64,000 nt of DNA from Edaphobacter lichenicola (lineage in GTDB: Bacteria > Acidobacteriota > Terriglobia > Terriglobales > Acidobacteriaceae): positions 367,324 to 431,323 of the forward strand of contig NZ_JACHDY010000005.1 of assembly GCF_014201315.1 (NCBI RefSeq), read 5' to 3'. Numbering within the stretch: the stretch's first letter is position 1; every line of letters begins with the position of its first letter. The notes beneath the pieces are model-generated. The model saw only the letters and a program-made list of their open reading frames with translations, was not told the DNA's origin and did not search any database. The position numbers and the translations under genes are program-made. Of this stretch, positions 26,813 through 34,999 are shown one piece after another.

Positions 26813-28264
26813 CTAGGGCTGGTCTACCAGCTTCGGGGAGACTATGTGTGGGGGGCGATTGGTGCTTGGAGCTACGGGCTGGTCAGAGCTGGGGATGGCG
26901 GTGGGTTTTGGCTCGGAGGGGTTGGTGGTCTGGCGAGCGCTGTGAAAGCCGCATGCCTTCATGGCGGCGACCGGTTCGGGGTTCTGCATGAAGGTGTCCC
27001 AGACGAAGGCGCTGCGTAAGTTTTCTGCCATGAGAACGCCGATGCCGAGGTCGATGCCGAGGACGTCGGGATCGTACCAGTGGAGGTCGGGGTGGAAGGC
27101 GTCGCAGAATCCGTAGCGCCCCCAGGCGTCTTTGCCGAAGTTGTCGCGGAGGGCGCGGAGGACGCGGACGCAGTCGTGGGGGAGGAAGGGGAGTGAGCCG
27201 GCGGCGGCGCAGGGGACGACGGATCCGTCGACGGGACCCATGAGGGGAGGGCCGCCCCAGGCGGCGTAGCCATGCTCCCAGTCGGAGGCGGAGACGCCCC
27301 AGTAGTCGTCGGTATAGCCACGTTTGAGGCCGAGGCAGAAGGCCTTGTGGGCGCGGGTGGCGGTGATGGAGTTGGAGAAGTAGTTGGCGAAGGCGTCGCG
27401 CTTGCCGGCGAAGTCGAACCAGGCGTGGGAGAACTGGTGGATGAAGAGGGGGTCGCGTCCGCTGATGTAGGAGTAGGGGCCGAAGGTCATGGGGGGGCGG
27501 GTGAAGGCGCTCCATGAGTCGGCGGAGATGGGGTGGGTGGGTGAGCCGATGGCGAGGAGGTAGAGCATCATCAGCTCGGAGTAGTGGTCCCAGCGAGTGG
27601 AGATGAAGCCGGTCTCGGGAAGCCAGCCCATGGAGAAGGTCTTGCCGCCGTTGAGCATCCAGGGCCAGTCGACGCGGTTGTAGAGCTGGGTGGCGAGGGC
27701 GGTGATCTCGGGATCGTTGAAGTAGGCGCGGGCGGTGAGGACGCCGCAGAGAAAGATGGCGGAGTCGATGGAGGAGACTTCGACGTTGATGAGGGGACGG
27801 CCGGTTTTGACGTCACTGAAGTGGTAGAAGAAGCCGTGCTCGTGCGGCATCTTGTTGAGATGGAAGTCGAGCGTGGTGATGACCTGCTTTTTGATGCGAG
27901 CGGTGTCTTGATAGCCGCGCTTGTCGGAGATGCAGAGTGCGGTGAGACCGAAGCCGGTGGCGGCGATGCTGGCGGCGAAGTGCTGGTCGAACTCGCCGGT
28001 GGCAGTCTTGTTAGTGGCGCGGTCGAGGACCTGTCCTGTGACTGGGTCGGCCTGCTCGGTGAAGTAGAGGCAGCCGGCGCGCTCCATCTCTTCGAGGAAG
28101 GCGATGTCTTCGTCGGTGAGCAGCCGAGTGTAGGCGGGTGTTGCGGGGGCGGCCTGCTGGGCCTCGAGAGGGGCCGAGGCAAAACCGGACAGGATGGCTC
28201 CGCCGAGGAGTTTGGTCGCGCTGCGTCGCGTGATCTTAGGCGGAGTCGAGGTGCTGAAACTCAT
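26813..28264 (-). CDS. Glycoamylase-like family glycoside hydrolase, Tat-exported
   Basis: 483 residues. The N-terminus has twin Arg (ITRRSATKLLGG) and a hydrophobic segment, suggesting Tat export. The core matches the glycoamylase-like domain (PF10091): CLYFTEQADPVTGQVLDR, AATGFGLTALCI, HGFFYHFSDVKTG, EVSSIDSAIFLCGVLTA, GLKRGYTDDYWGVSASD and GIDLGIGVLMAENLRS. This (alpha/alpha)6 family includes GH144 beta-1,2-glucanases, so a beta-glucan substrate is possible but unproven. The proline-rich tail is unconserved. It is divergent from the LacI regulator, which may control it. Confidence 0.85.
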   Translation of the reverse strand: MSFSTSTPPKITRRSATKLLGGAILSGFASAPLEAQQAAPATPAYTRLLTDEDIAFLEEMERAGCLYFTEQADPVTGQVLDRATNKTATGEFDQHFAASIAATGFGLTALCISDKRGYQDTARIKKQVITTLDFHLNKMPHEHGFFYHFSDVKTGRPLINVEVSSIDSAIFLCGVLTARAYFNDPEITALATQLYNRVDWPWMLNGGKTFSMGWLPETGFISTRWDHYSELMMLYLLAIGSPTHPISADSWSAFTRPPMTFGPYSYISGRDPLFIHQFSHAWFDFAGKRDAFANYFSNSITATRAHKAFCLGLKRGYTDDYWGVSASDWEHGYAAWGGPPLMGPVDGSVVPCAAAGSLPFLPHDCVRVLRALRDNFGKDAWGRYGFCDAFHPDLHWYDPDVLGIDLGIGVLMAENLRSAFVWDTFMQNPEPVAAMKACGFHSARQTTNPSEPKPTAIPSSDQPVAPSTNRPPHIVSPKLVDQP

Positions 28265-28499
28265 TCTGTCTATCGTACGTTCCTGCCGGGAGTGCAGACG
28301 TGTCTGACTTTGTGAATCGTGGAAAAGTAACGCGGAGGTTGTAGAAACGCGATCCGGTTCCGACGGTCGTTCGTGGAAACGGCCTCAGGGGTTTGATGCC
28401 GCGACTGCCTAGGGCGATGCCGGCGTGATGTTCCCAGTCGAGGGGTTGCGGGGGCAGGGGGCGTGCTGGCGGTGTACGTATGTCGAGGCTAATAAGAGA

Positions 28500-28522
28500 G
28501 TCACAAAGAGCGTACTTGTGAC
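28500..28522. promoter_or_regulatory. Inverted repeat GTCACAA-N9-TTGTGAC upstream of lacI-type gene
   Basis: Perfect 7 bp arms with a 9-base spacer, 11 bp before the regulator's ATG and in the gap shared with the divergent hydrolase gene. The position suggests an operator for the LacI-family protein. The outward half-site order (TCACA then TGTGA) is not a CRP site. Confidence 0.6.
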
Positions 28523-28533
28523 AGACTGCATGA

Positions 28534-29607
28534 ATGCGTGGACGCACGAAAAAATCTGCGGCGCCAGAGTCGAAGGCGCAGGAGCATAAACCGGCAGGCC
28601 TGAAGGTTTTGTCGGATCACCTTGGATTGTCGATGGCGGCCATCTCGCGGGTTCTGAGTGGGGCGCCTGCTGCGCGATCGATCCCGAAGGCGACGCAGGA
28701 CCGGATCTTGAAGGCGGCCGAGGAGCTGAACTACCGGCCGAATCTGTTTGCCCGGTCGCTGCGCAACCGGCGGAGCCAGACGGTGGGAGTGATTGTGCCG
28801 GAGGTGAGTGAGGGGTACGCGACCCTGGTGTTGAGCGGGATCGAACAGGAGTTGATGCAGGCGGACTATTTTTATTTTTTGATCAGCCATCACCATCGCG
28901 AGGAGATGATTCAGAGGAGCGAGCGGCTGTTTCGAGACCGGGCGGTGGAGGGAGTGATCGCGGTGGACACGCTGCTGCGGGACCGGTGGGCGATTCCGAC
29001 GGTGACGGTCTCGGGGCATCATGAGCCGAAGGGTGTGACGAACATTGTGCTGAACCATCGGCTGGCTGCGGAGCTTGCGATCGATCATCTGAGCGGACTG
29101 GGGCATAGACGGCTGGCGTTTATCAAGGGGCAGAGGTTCAGCTCGGATACGGAGTCGCGGTGGCGGGGAATCCGTCATGCGATGGAGAAGAGAGGGCTGA
29201 AGATTCTTCCGCAACTGGTGGCGCAGCTGGAGGGAGAGCAGCCGACGCATGAGCCGGGTTATCTGGCGACGCAGAAGCTGCTGGCGTGTGGCGAGAGCTT
29301 TACGGCGTTGTTTGCGTTCAATGATGTGTCGGCGATTGGTGCGATCAAGGCGCTGCGGGAGGCTGGGCTGAGGGTGCCGCAGGATGTTTCGGTGGTGGGG
29401 TTTGACGATGTGCAGTCGGCGGCGTTTCAGAATCCTGCGCTGACGACGGTGCGGCAGCCGTTGCGGACGATGGGAATGCTGGCGGCCCAGACGGTGTTGC
29501 TGCAGATTGGGGCGGCGGCTGGAGGGAACCATGCGCAGGAGATTGTGGTGGATCCGGAGCTGGTGGTGCGGGAGTCGACCTGCCCTCCTGCGGCAGGCAA
29601 GAGATAG
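28534..29607 (+). CDS. LacI family transcriptional regulator
   Basis: 357 residues. A basic leader is followed by the LacI helix-turn-helix (GLKVLSDHLGLSMAAISRVLSG, about residues 23-44), the hinge helix ELNYRPNLFARSLRNRRS, and a sugar-binding-type sensor domain (VGVIVPEVSEGYATLVLSGIE, HLSGLGHRRLAFIKG, TALFAFNDVSAIGAIKAL, VSVVGFDDVQSAAFQNPALTTV). The effector is unknown. It is divergent from the glycoamylase-like gene, 269 bp apart, with a palindrome just before its start. No ribosome site is evident, so the exact start is uncertain. Confidence 0.92.
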   Translation: MRGRTKKSAAPESKAQEHKPAGLKVLSDHLGLSMAAISRVLSGAPAARSIPKATQDRILKAAEELNYRPNLFARSLRNRRSQTVGVIVPEVSEGYATLVLSGIEQELMQADYFYFLISHHHREEMIQRSERLFRDRAVEGVIAVDTLLRDRWAIPTVTVSGHHEPKGVTNIVLNHRLAAELAIDHLSGLGHRRLAFIKGQRFSSDTESRWRGIRHAMEKRGLKILPQLVAQLEGEQPTHEPGYLATQKLLACGESFTALFAFNDVSAIGAIKALREAGLRVPQDVSVVGFDDVQSAAFQNPALTTVRQPLRTMGMLAAQTVLLQIGAAAGGNHAQEIVVDPELVVRESTCPPAAGKR

Positions 29608-29941
29608 CGGTGTGTGTTGGAAGACGCTGGGAGATGCTGGTCTTGTCCGACATGGTCGAGGCTTGGGAGCAGGCGGTGCGAGGCTAACTTAGAGGCGGTC
29701 TGGTTTGTTTCAGAGGCGGTCTGGTCTGGCCGCTTCCCGCTCAAATTAGGGGGGAAGCGGAAAGCCTGTTTGTGATAGCATCCGTGCTCCTCGAGATACC
29801 GGTTCCTGCAGGGGCTGAACTCGAGGTCCACTTTCAGTGGTCGATATTTGCCGGAGACTGTTCGGACCGATAACCCATTCAGTGAGGTTTCATTTGTAAC
29901 CAATGGAGATTTATCAGCTCTGATTTGAAGGAGAGTCTGAC
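29608..29941. other. Intergenic region with hairpin and direct repeat
   Basis: No coding potential seen. It holds a direct repeat AGAGGCGGTCTGGT (29691-29704 and 29712-29725) and an inverted repeat CCGCTTCCC/GGGAAGCGG (29730-29738, 29752-29760), which may end lacI transcription although no T-run follows. AAGGAG at about 29929 is the ribosome site of the next gene. Confidence 0.55.
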
Positions 29942-32095
29942 ATGAAGGTGTATCTAGGAAACGACATTCGTAATGTGGCCGTGGTGGGCCACGCGCATAG
30001 TGGAAAGACGACCTTGATCTGCGCGATGCTGCATGCCGCGAAGATGACGGCGACTCGCGGCCGAATCGAGGACGGGTCGGCGGTGACGGCGTATGACGAA
30101 GAGGAGGTGGCGCGGCGGACGACGATGTCGAACGCGGTGGCGTTTGCGGAATGGAGCGGGATCAAGATCAATCTGATCGATACGCCTGGATTTCATATGT
30201 TCGTTCACGAGACGCGCGCGGCGATGCTGCCGGTGGAGGTGGCGCTGGTGGTGGTGAACGCACAGTGCGGAGCGGAGGCGGTCTCTGATCGTGTGTGGAA
30301 GTATGCTGCCGAGGTGACGCTGCCGCGCGTGATAGCGATCAACCAGGTGGACCATCCGAAGGCCGATAGCAGGATGGGCCGGCAGCGGATGATCGAGCAG
30401 TTGCAGGAGAAGTGGGGGCGCCAGGTGGTGCCGGTGCAGCTGCCGATTGTGGATCAACATGGGTTTCATGGGGTGGTGGATCTGGTGACGATGAAGGCTT
30501 ATCTGTATAAGCCGGACGGAGATGGGCGGGGTGAGGTGGGGGTGATTCCGGAGGCGGTGAAGGCGGATGCGAAGGCTGCGCATGAGGCACTCGTGGAGCT
30601 TGTCGCCGAGGGGAAGGACGAGTTGATGGAGGAGTTCTTTCGCGAGGGAACGATTCCTGAGGAACATCTGATCGTCGCGCTGCATGAGGCGATTCGGGAG
30701 GACAGGATCTTTCCGGTGCTGTATGTGAGTGGATTGCGGAATGTTGGAACGGACCATCTTCTGGATTTTTTGAAGGTGTATGCGCCGTCGCCGACGGAGA
30801 GGGAGCCGGTGGCTACGCGTGGGATCCTGCACTCGGTTTCGAACGGCGTGAACGGGAGCGGTTCGGGGAATGATCAGGACGAGATTGTGATGCGCAAGGT
30901 GGATGATAAGGAGCCGCTTGCGCTCTATGTATACAAGACGATGACCGATCCGTTTGCGGGAAGGATCTCGTTCTTCAAGGTTGTCAGCGGGATGATGACG
31001 ACGGACAAGACGGTACAGAACTTTACGCGACATGAGCCGGAGCGGCTGGCGCATCTGTCGATCATGCAGGGGCGGAAGGCGGTTGAGGTTTCGGAGCTGC
31101 ATGCGGGAGACATTGGAGCGGTGGCCAAGCTGCGCGTGACGTTGACGGGAGACACGCTGGGCGACAAGGCTCATGAGGTTTATCTGGAGCCGGTACCGAT
31201 GCCGGAGCCAGCGATGACCTATGCGATTGAACCGAAGTCTCGCGCGGATGAGGACAAGCTGGGGCCAGCGCTGCATAAGGTGATGGAAGATGATCCGATG
31301 GTGAGATTCTTCCGCGATCCGCAGACGAATGAGTTTCTGGTGGCAGGGGCGGGACAGCAGCATATCGAGGCGGTGGTTTCGAAGCTGAAGCGGCGATACC
31401 ACACGGATGTGACGTTGAAGGCTCCGAAGATACCCTATCGCGAGACGGTGATGGGGCGGGCGGAGGCGCAGGGACGGTACAAGAAGCAGACGGGCGGGCA
31501 TGGTCAGTATGGGGACTGCAAGGTTCGCATGGAGGCGATGCCGCGGGGAAGCGGCGTGGTGTTTGGGAACGAGATCTTTGGCGGGGCGATTCCGCGGCAG
31601 TATGTCCCGGCGGTGGAGAAGGGCGTTCGGGAGTCGGCGGCGCGTGGATTTCTGGCGGGGTATCCGGTGGTGGATTTGAAGGTGACGGTGTTCGATGGCA
31701 GCTACCACGATGTGGACTCGAGCGAGATGTCGTTCAAGATGGCGGCTCGGCTGGCGTTTCGCAAGTGCATGGAGCAGGCGAAGCCGGTGCTGCTGGAGCC
31801 GGTGATGCGGGTGGAGATCGAGGCGCCGGATGACTTTGCCGGGGCGTTGCTTGGTGATCTGAATGGGCGTCGCGGGCGGGTACAGGGGATGGAGAGCGGC
31901 GGCGCGGGGACTACGGTGAGGGCTGAGGTTCCGATGGCGGAGATGCTGAGCTATGGGACGACGCTGACCTCGATTACGCAGGGGCGGGGGAGTTTTCGGA
32001 TGGAGATGGATCACTATGAGGTGGTTCCGGCGTTGCTGGCGCAGAAGATTCTGGCGGCTGCGAAACAGCCGGTTCATGACGAGGGGGAGGAGTAA
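29942..32095 (+). CDS. EF-G-like translational GTPase paralogue
   Basis: 717 residues with the full five-domain EF-G layout: G1 GHAHSGKTT (16-24), switch II DTPG (80-83), domain III GAGQQHIE, and domain IV KKQTGGHGQYGDCKVRME through LNGRRGRVQGMES. Two G motifs differ from canonical elongation factor G: the P-loop reads GHAHSGKT rather than GHIDAGKT, and G4 is NQVD (134-137) instead of NKxD. The P-loop form is normal for the EF-G2/EF-G-like subgroup; the NQVD change could weaken guanine specificity. A role in translocation or recycling under particular conditions is possible. It is not in a ribosomal operon. AAGGAGAG precedes the ATG. Confidence 0.88.
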   Translation: MKVYLGNDIRNVAVVGHAHSGKTTLICAMLHAAKMTATRGRIEDGSAVTAYDEEEVARRTTMSNAVAFAEWSGIKINLIDTPGFHMFVHETRAAMLPVEVALVVVNAQCGAEAVSDRVWKYAAEVTLPRVIAINQVDHPKADSRMGRQRMIEQLQEKWGRQVVPVQLPIVDQHGFHGVVDLVTMKAYLYKPDGDGRGEVGVIPEAVKADAKAAHEALVELVAEGKDELMEEFFREGTIPEEHLIVALHEAIREDRIFPVLYVSGLRNVGTDHLLDFLKVYAPSPTEREPVATRGILHSVSNGVNGSGSGNDQDEIVMRKVDDKEPLALYVYKTMTDPFAGRISFFKVVSGMMTTDKTVQNFTRHEPERLAHLSIMQGRKAVEVSELHAGDIGAVAKLRVTLTGDTLGDKAHEVYLEPVPMPEPAMTYAIEPKSRADEDKLGPALHKVMEDDPMVRFFRDPQTNEFLVAGAGQQHIEAVVSKLKRRYHTDVTLKAPKIPYRETVMGRAEAQGRYKKQTGGHGQYGDCKVRMEAMPRGSGVVFGNEIFGGAIPRQYVPAVEKGVRESAARGFLAGYPVVDLKVTVFDGSYHDVDSSEMSFKMAARLAFRKCMEQAKPVLLEPVMRVEIEAPDDFAGALLGDLNGRRGRVQGMESGGAGTTVRAEVPMAEMLSYGTTLTSITQGRGSFRMEMDHYEVVPALLAQKILAAAKQPVHDEGEE

Positions 32096-32161
32096 AAAGC
32101 TGACGCGGGGGCCGCTCGGCGCTATGACAATTTGCCTGATGGTGTAGAGACTGCAAACGCA

Positions 32162-32184
32162 GATTCCCTTCGGGAATGACAAAC
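32162..32184. repeat. Hairpin motif GATTCCCTTCGGGAATGACA
   Basis: A compact member of the dispersed ATCCCTTCG/GGATGACA family: the stem ATTCCC-TTC-GGGAAT is perfect. It lies between the EF-G-like gene and the next membrane protein gene. Confidence 0.6.
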
Positions 32185-32263
32185 AAAAAGGCCAAGACGG
32201 CTCTTCACCAAGTGCGGCGTTGCTCTAGTATAAAGATTCGATGAATTTTTCGGATCGGGTGTT

Positions 32264-33034
32264 ATGAGTGCGAGTGCAGCCAGTGCGTTGGATTTCTCCG
32301 GGCCGGAGCGGCCGGGGGCTGCGGGGTGGAGACGGCGGACGCTGCTTGATCTGGCGGTGGGATATGGGCTGATCCTGATTGTGATCTGGACTCCGGCACC
32401 TCTCAGGACTGTGCTTTATTTCGTTACGCTGGGGTGGATTGGGTACGCGACGTGGATCTCCTTTAGCGGATGGGACGCGATGGGAGTTCGGGTCGCTGGA
32501 TTCTTCCGTTCGATGTGGGTTGTGGGGATTGCTCTTTGTCTTGCGGCGGGAGCGGTGATCTTTGCGTTGCGGGAGCAGACGCTGCATGGGCCGCATAGCG
32601 CGCTGCGTCTGATGCAGGGGTTCTGGGGCTATACGATCTGGTCTTTCTTTCAGCAGTTTCTGTTGAATGATTTTGTGATGCGTCGGCTGCTAAAGCTGAC
32701 GAATGACCGGCGGGTTGCGGTGATGGGAGCGGCTGGGCTGTTTGCGCTGGCGCATCTGCCGAATCCTGTGCTGACGGTGATGACGCTGGTGTGGGGTGTG
32801 GCGGCTTGCGCGATCTTTCTGCGGTATCGGAATCTGTTTACGCTGGGGATGGCGCATGCGATTCTCGGGATCTGCGTTGCGGTTACTCTGCCGGCGTCGG
32901 TGCAGCACAATATGCGGGTGGGGCTGGGTTATCTGCGGTATCGGCCGCACGTGCGGCGTCATCTGAACCAGATGGACCATAGGGTGTCGACGGTGGTGTG
33001 GGTGATGGCTGAGGCTCCGACGCGGCGGTCGTGA
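32264..33034 (+). CDS. CPBP-family-like membrane protein with the catalytic Glu pair replaced
   Basis: 256 residues with about seven hydrophobic segments. The late part follows the CPBP (Abi/Rce1) protease pattern. Where active members have EExxxR, this protein reads FFQQFLLNDFVMRRL (Gln130-Gln131, with Arg140-141 shifted). FALAHLPNP (His164) and GMAHAILG retain the two histidine motifs. Without the glutamates it is probably not an active glutamic protease. The reading frame ends inside the convergent CPBP gene, with a 76 bp overlap of coding ends. Confidence 0.75.
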   Translation: MSASAASALDFSGPERPGAAGWRRRTLLDLAVGYGLILIVIWTPAPLRTVLYFVTLGWIGYATWISFSGWDAMGVRVAGFFRSMWVVGIALCLAAGAVIFALREQTLHGPHSALRLMQGFWGYTIWSFFQQFLLNDFVMRRLLKLTNDRRVAVMGAAGLFALAHLPNPVLTVMTLVWGVAACAIFLRYRNLFTLGMAHAILGICVAVTLPASVQHNMRVGLGYLRYRPHVRRHLNQMDHRVSTVVWVMAEAPTRRS

Positions 33035-33834
33035 CGCCAGGCTCTGCCGTAGAAGATGCCGGCGATGGCGGCGAGCAGGACGTAGCGCCAGTTGAAGTGC
33101 AGGGCGCGCTTGTTGAAGTGGGAGAGACCGAAGAGGACGCTGGTGAGGAGCAGGGCCTGGGTGCGGGAAAGTCGGCGTTCGAGCAGGTTTTGCAGCCAGC
33201 CGCGAAAGAAGAGCTCCTCCGGGACTGCGATGAAGAGGAAGGTGAAGAGGTAGGCTCCGGCCAGTTGGGAAAGGCTGGGCCAGCGTGGGTGGAAGTGGAG
33301 AAAGCTGAGGCTGAGACCTAAAGCGATGGCTATGGGGGTGTAGAAGGCCCATTCGCGCAGGCCGATGCGAAGGTCGCTCAGGCGAAGTCGAAGATCGAAG
33401 CCGACGCCGCTCAACTCGCGGATAAAGAGGAAGCCGTAGATGCCGGCGTTGAGCAGTAGCATCTTGTTGAAGACGGCCAGGTGTGGTGGCCATGCGGGCT
33501 CGAACCAGCGCAGGTCGACGGCAAGGCCGAGGGTGAGGAGTACTAAGTAGTCTCGCCAGTTGCCGGTTTGATGCGGGTCGACCTGGCGTGCTTGTTGCAG
33601 GAGGAGCGTGACGGCGATTGGGAGGAGGGCGTAGAGGAAGAACCAAACCCAGTGAAAGGTGGCGGCAGAGAGGTTTACGACGAGATAGGGAAGGGTCAGC
33701 GCTGCGGGTAGAGCGAGTTTGATGGAGGTGGGAAGAGGTTGGATGCGTCGACGGAGGGCATCGCCGAAGAAGGCAGACGCCAGGAAGGGGATGAGGGTGA
33801 GGAGGGCAGCGAATACGTTGGCAGGCGTGAACAT
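32959..33834 (-). CDS. CPBP family intramembrane protease
   Basis: 291 residues with about eight membrane segments. The CPBP motifs are intact: VPEELFFRG (Glu206, Glu207, Arg211), LFGLSHFNK (His239) and a third motif near the C-terminus, ASAITHTTVD. The family includes Rce1-type CAAX proteases and bacteriocin self-immunity proteins; the substrate here is unknown. The start at 33834 (MFTPANVFAALL) is chosen because the longer frame would translate repeat copy 5. Its 3' end overlaps the convergent QQ variant by 76 bp. Confidence 0.88.
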   Translation of the reverse strand: MFTPANVFAALLTLIPFLASAFFGDALRRRIQPLPTSIKLALPAALTLPYLVVNLSAATFHWVWFFLYALLPIAVTLLLQQARQVDPHQTGNWRDYLVLLTLGLAVDLRWFEPAWPPHLAVFNKMLLLNAGIYGFLFIRELSGVGFDLRLRLSDLRIGLREWAFYTPIAIALGLSLSFLHFHPRWPSLSQLAGAYLFTFLFIAVPEELFFRGWLQNLLERRLSRTQALLLTSVLFGLSHFNKRALHFNWRYVLLAAIAGIFYGRAWRHDRRVGASAITHTTVDTLWSIWFR

Positions 33835-33871
33835 CTGGTGGGCTTCAGTATAGGGAGCCTGGGAAAGACTG

Positions 33872-33972
33872 GTCCTGCCGGACGGGCCGCCTGCGCGGCG
33901 AGCGGTCACTTCGTGACTTGTCTACCTTTTTTGGGAGAGGCTCACTTCTTCGGTCCTCCCGTTGGTCGGAGA
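33872..33972. repeat. Palindromic junction element, copy 5 (single arm)
   Basis: GTCCTGCCGGACGGGCC, GCGGTCACTTCGTGAC, TACC, then GGTCCTCCCGTTGGTCGGA without its complement. It lies between the divergent CPBP and ku starts. Confidence 0.88.
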
Positions 33973-34094
33973 GGGCGCTAAGAGGTGGCAAAGTCGAGCT
34001 GTTTTGGTTTTAAGGCTTGTATTTGCGGGGTTTATAGTGATAAAAGCATCTTCCGGGCCTTTGTTTGCTTCCAACTTACTCTGGAGAACCCCTA

Positions 34095-34991
34095 ATGCCG
34101 CGTCCCTACTGGTCAGGTCAGATACAGATCTCACTCGTTTCGTTTGGAGTCAAGCTGTTTACGGCGACCGAGTCGAAGAGCGAGATTCGTTTTCATCAGC
34201 TTAGCCGGAAGACCGGGGAGCGGATCAAACACCAGAAGGTCTCGGGTGATGAGGGCAAGGTGGAGAGCTCCGATATCGTGAAGGGCTACGAGTATCGCAA
34301 GGGCGAGTACGTCATGATCGAACCAGAGGAGATCGAACAGATCCGAATTCCTTCGAAGCACACGATTGAGGTGACGCAGTTTGTCGATGAGGGTGAGCTC
34401 GATCCTGAGTTCTTCGAGAAGCCCTATTTTGTGGTGCCGGAGAATGATGTTCAGGCAGAGGCGTTCGCGGTTGTTCGCAAGGCTCTGCAGACGACGAAGA
34501 AGATTGCGCTGGGGAAGATTGCGTTTAGCGGGCGCGAGCACCTGGTTGCGGTTTCGGCTGGGACAGACGATAAGCTGCCGGGCATGATGGCTTACACGAT
34601 GCGCTATGCGGAGGAGCTTCGCGATCCTAAGGAGTTTTTCGAGGACATCAAGAAGGTGGCGGTGGATGAGGATCAACTGTCGCTGGCGAAGGAGTTGATC
34701 AAGCGCAAGGCGTCGAAGTTTGAGCCGGGGAAGTTCAAGGACGAGTACGAGGCTGCGTTGCGCGAGATGGTTGAGGCGAAGGTGAAGCATGCGCCGATTC
34801 CGAAGGATGAGCCTGCGCCTGCTTCGGGCAAGGTGATCAACTTGATGGATGCTCTGCGGAAGAGCGTGCAGGGTGATGAATCGGTTGCGGGTAAGAAGAA
34901 GGCTCCGGCGAGGGCGACGGCTGCGGAGACGCAGAAGGGCATTGAGCTGGTGAAGCCTGCGAAGGCGAGCAAACCGCGTAAGTCGGCGTAG
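34095..34991 (+). CDS. ku: Non-homologous end-joining protein Ku
   Basis: 298 residues. Bacterial Ku forms a homodimeric ring that loads on DNA double-strand ends and recruits LigD. The beta-barrel core is clear: YWSGQIQISLVSFGVKLFTATESK, HQLSRKTGERIKHQKV, KGYEYRKGEYVMIEPEEIEQI, YFVVPEND and GKIAFSGREHLVAV. The Lys/Ala-rich C-terminal tail (GKKKAPARATAAETQKG) is the usual DNA- or ligase-contacting extension. GGAGA precedes the ATG at 34095. The stop is 8 bp from ligD, so the two form an operon. Confidence 0.95.
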   Translation: MPRPYWSGQIQISLVSFGVKLFTATESKSEIRFHQLSRKTGERIKHQKVSGDEGKVESSDIVKGYEYRKGEYVMIEPEEIEQIRIPSKHTIEVTQFVDEGELDPEFFEKPYFVVPENDVQAEAFAVVRKALQTTKKIALGKIAFSGREHLVAVSAGTDDKLPGMMAYTMRYAEELRDPKEFFEDIKKVAVDEDQLSLAKELIKRKASKFEPGKFKDEYEAALREMVEAKVKHAPIPKDEPAPASGKVINLMDALRKSVQGDESVAGKKKAPARATAAETQKGIELVKPAKASKPRKSA

Positions 34992-34999
34992 AGTGGGCT

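Noticed and set aside
28236..28547. 103-codon minus-strand ORF upstream of the glycoamylase-like gene
   Set aside because: Poor composition, overlaps the start of a real gene, and covers the operator-like palindrome.
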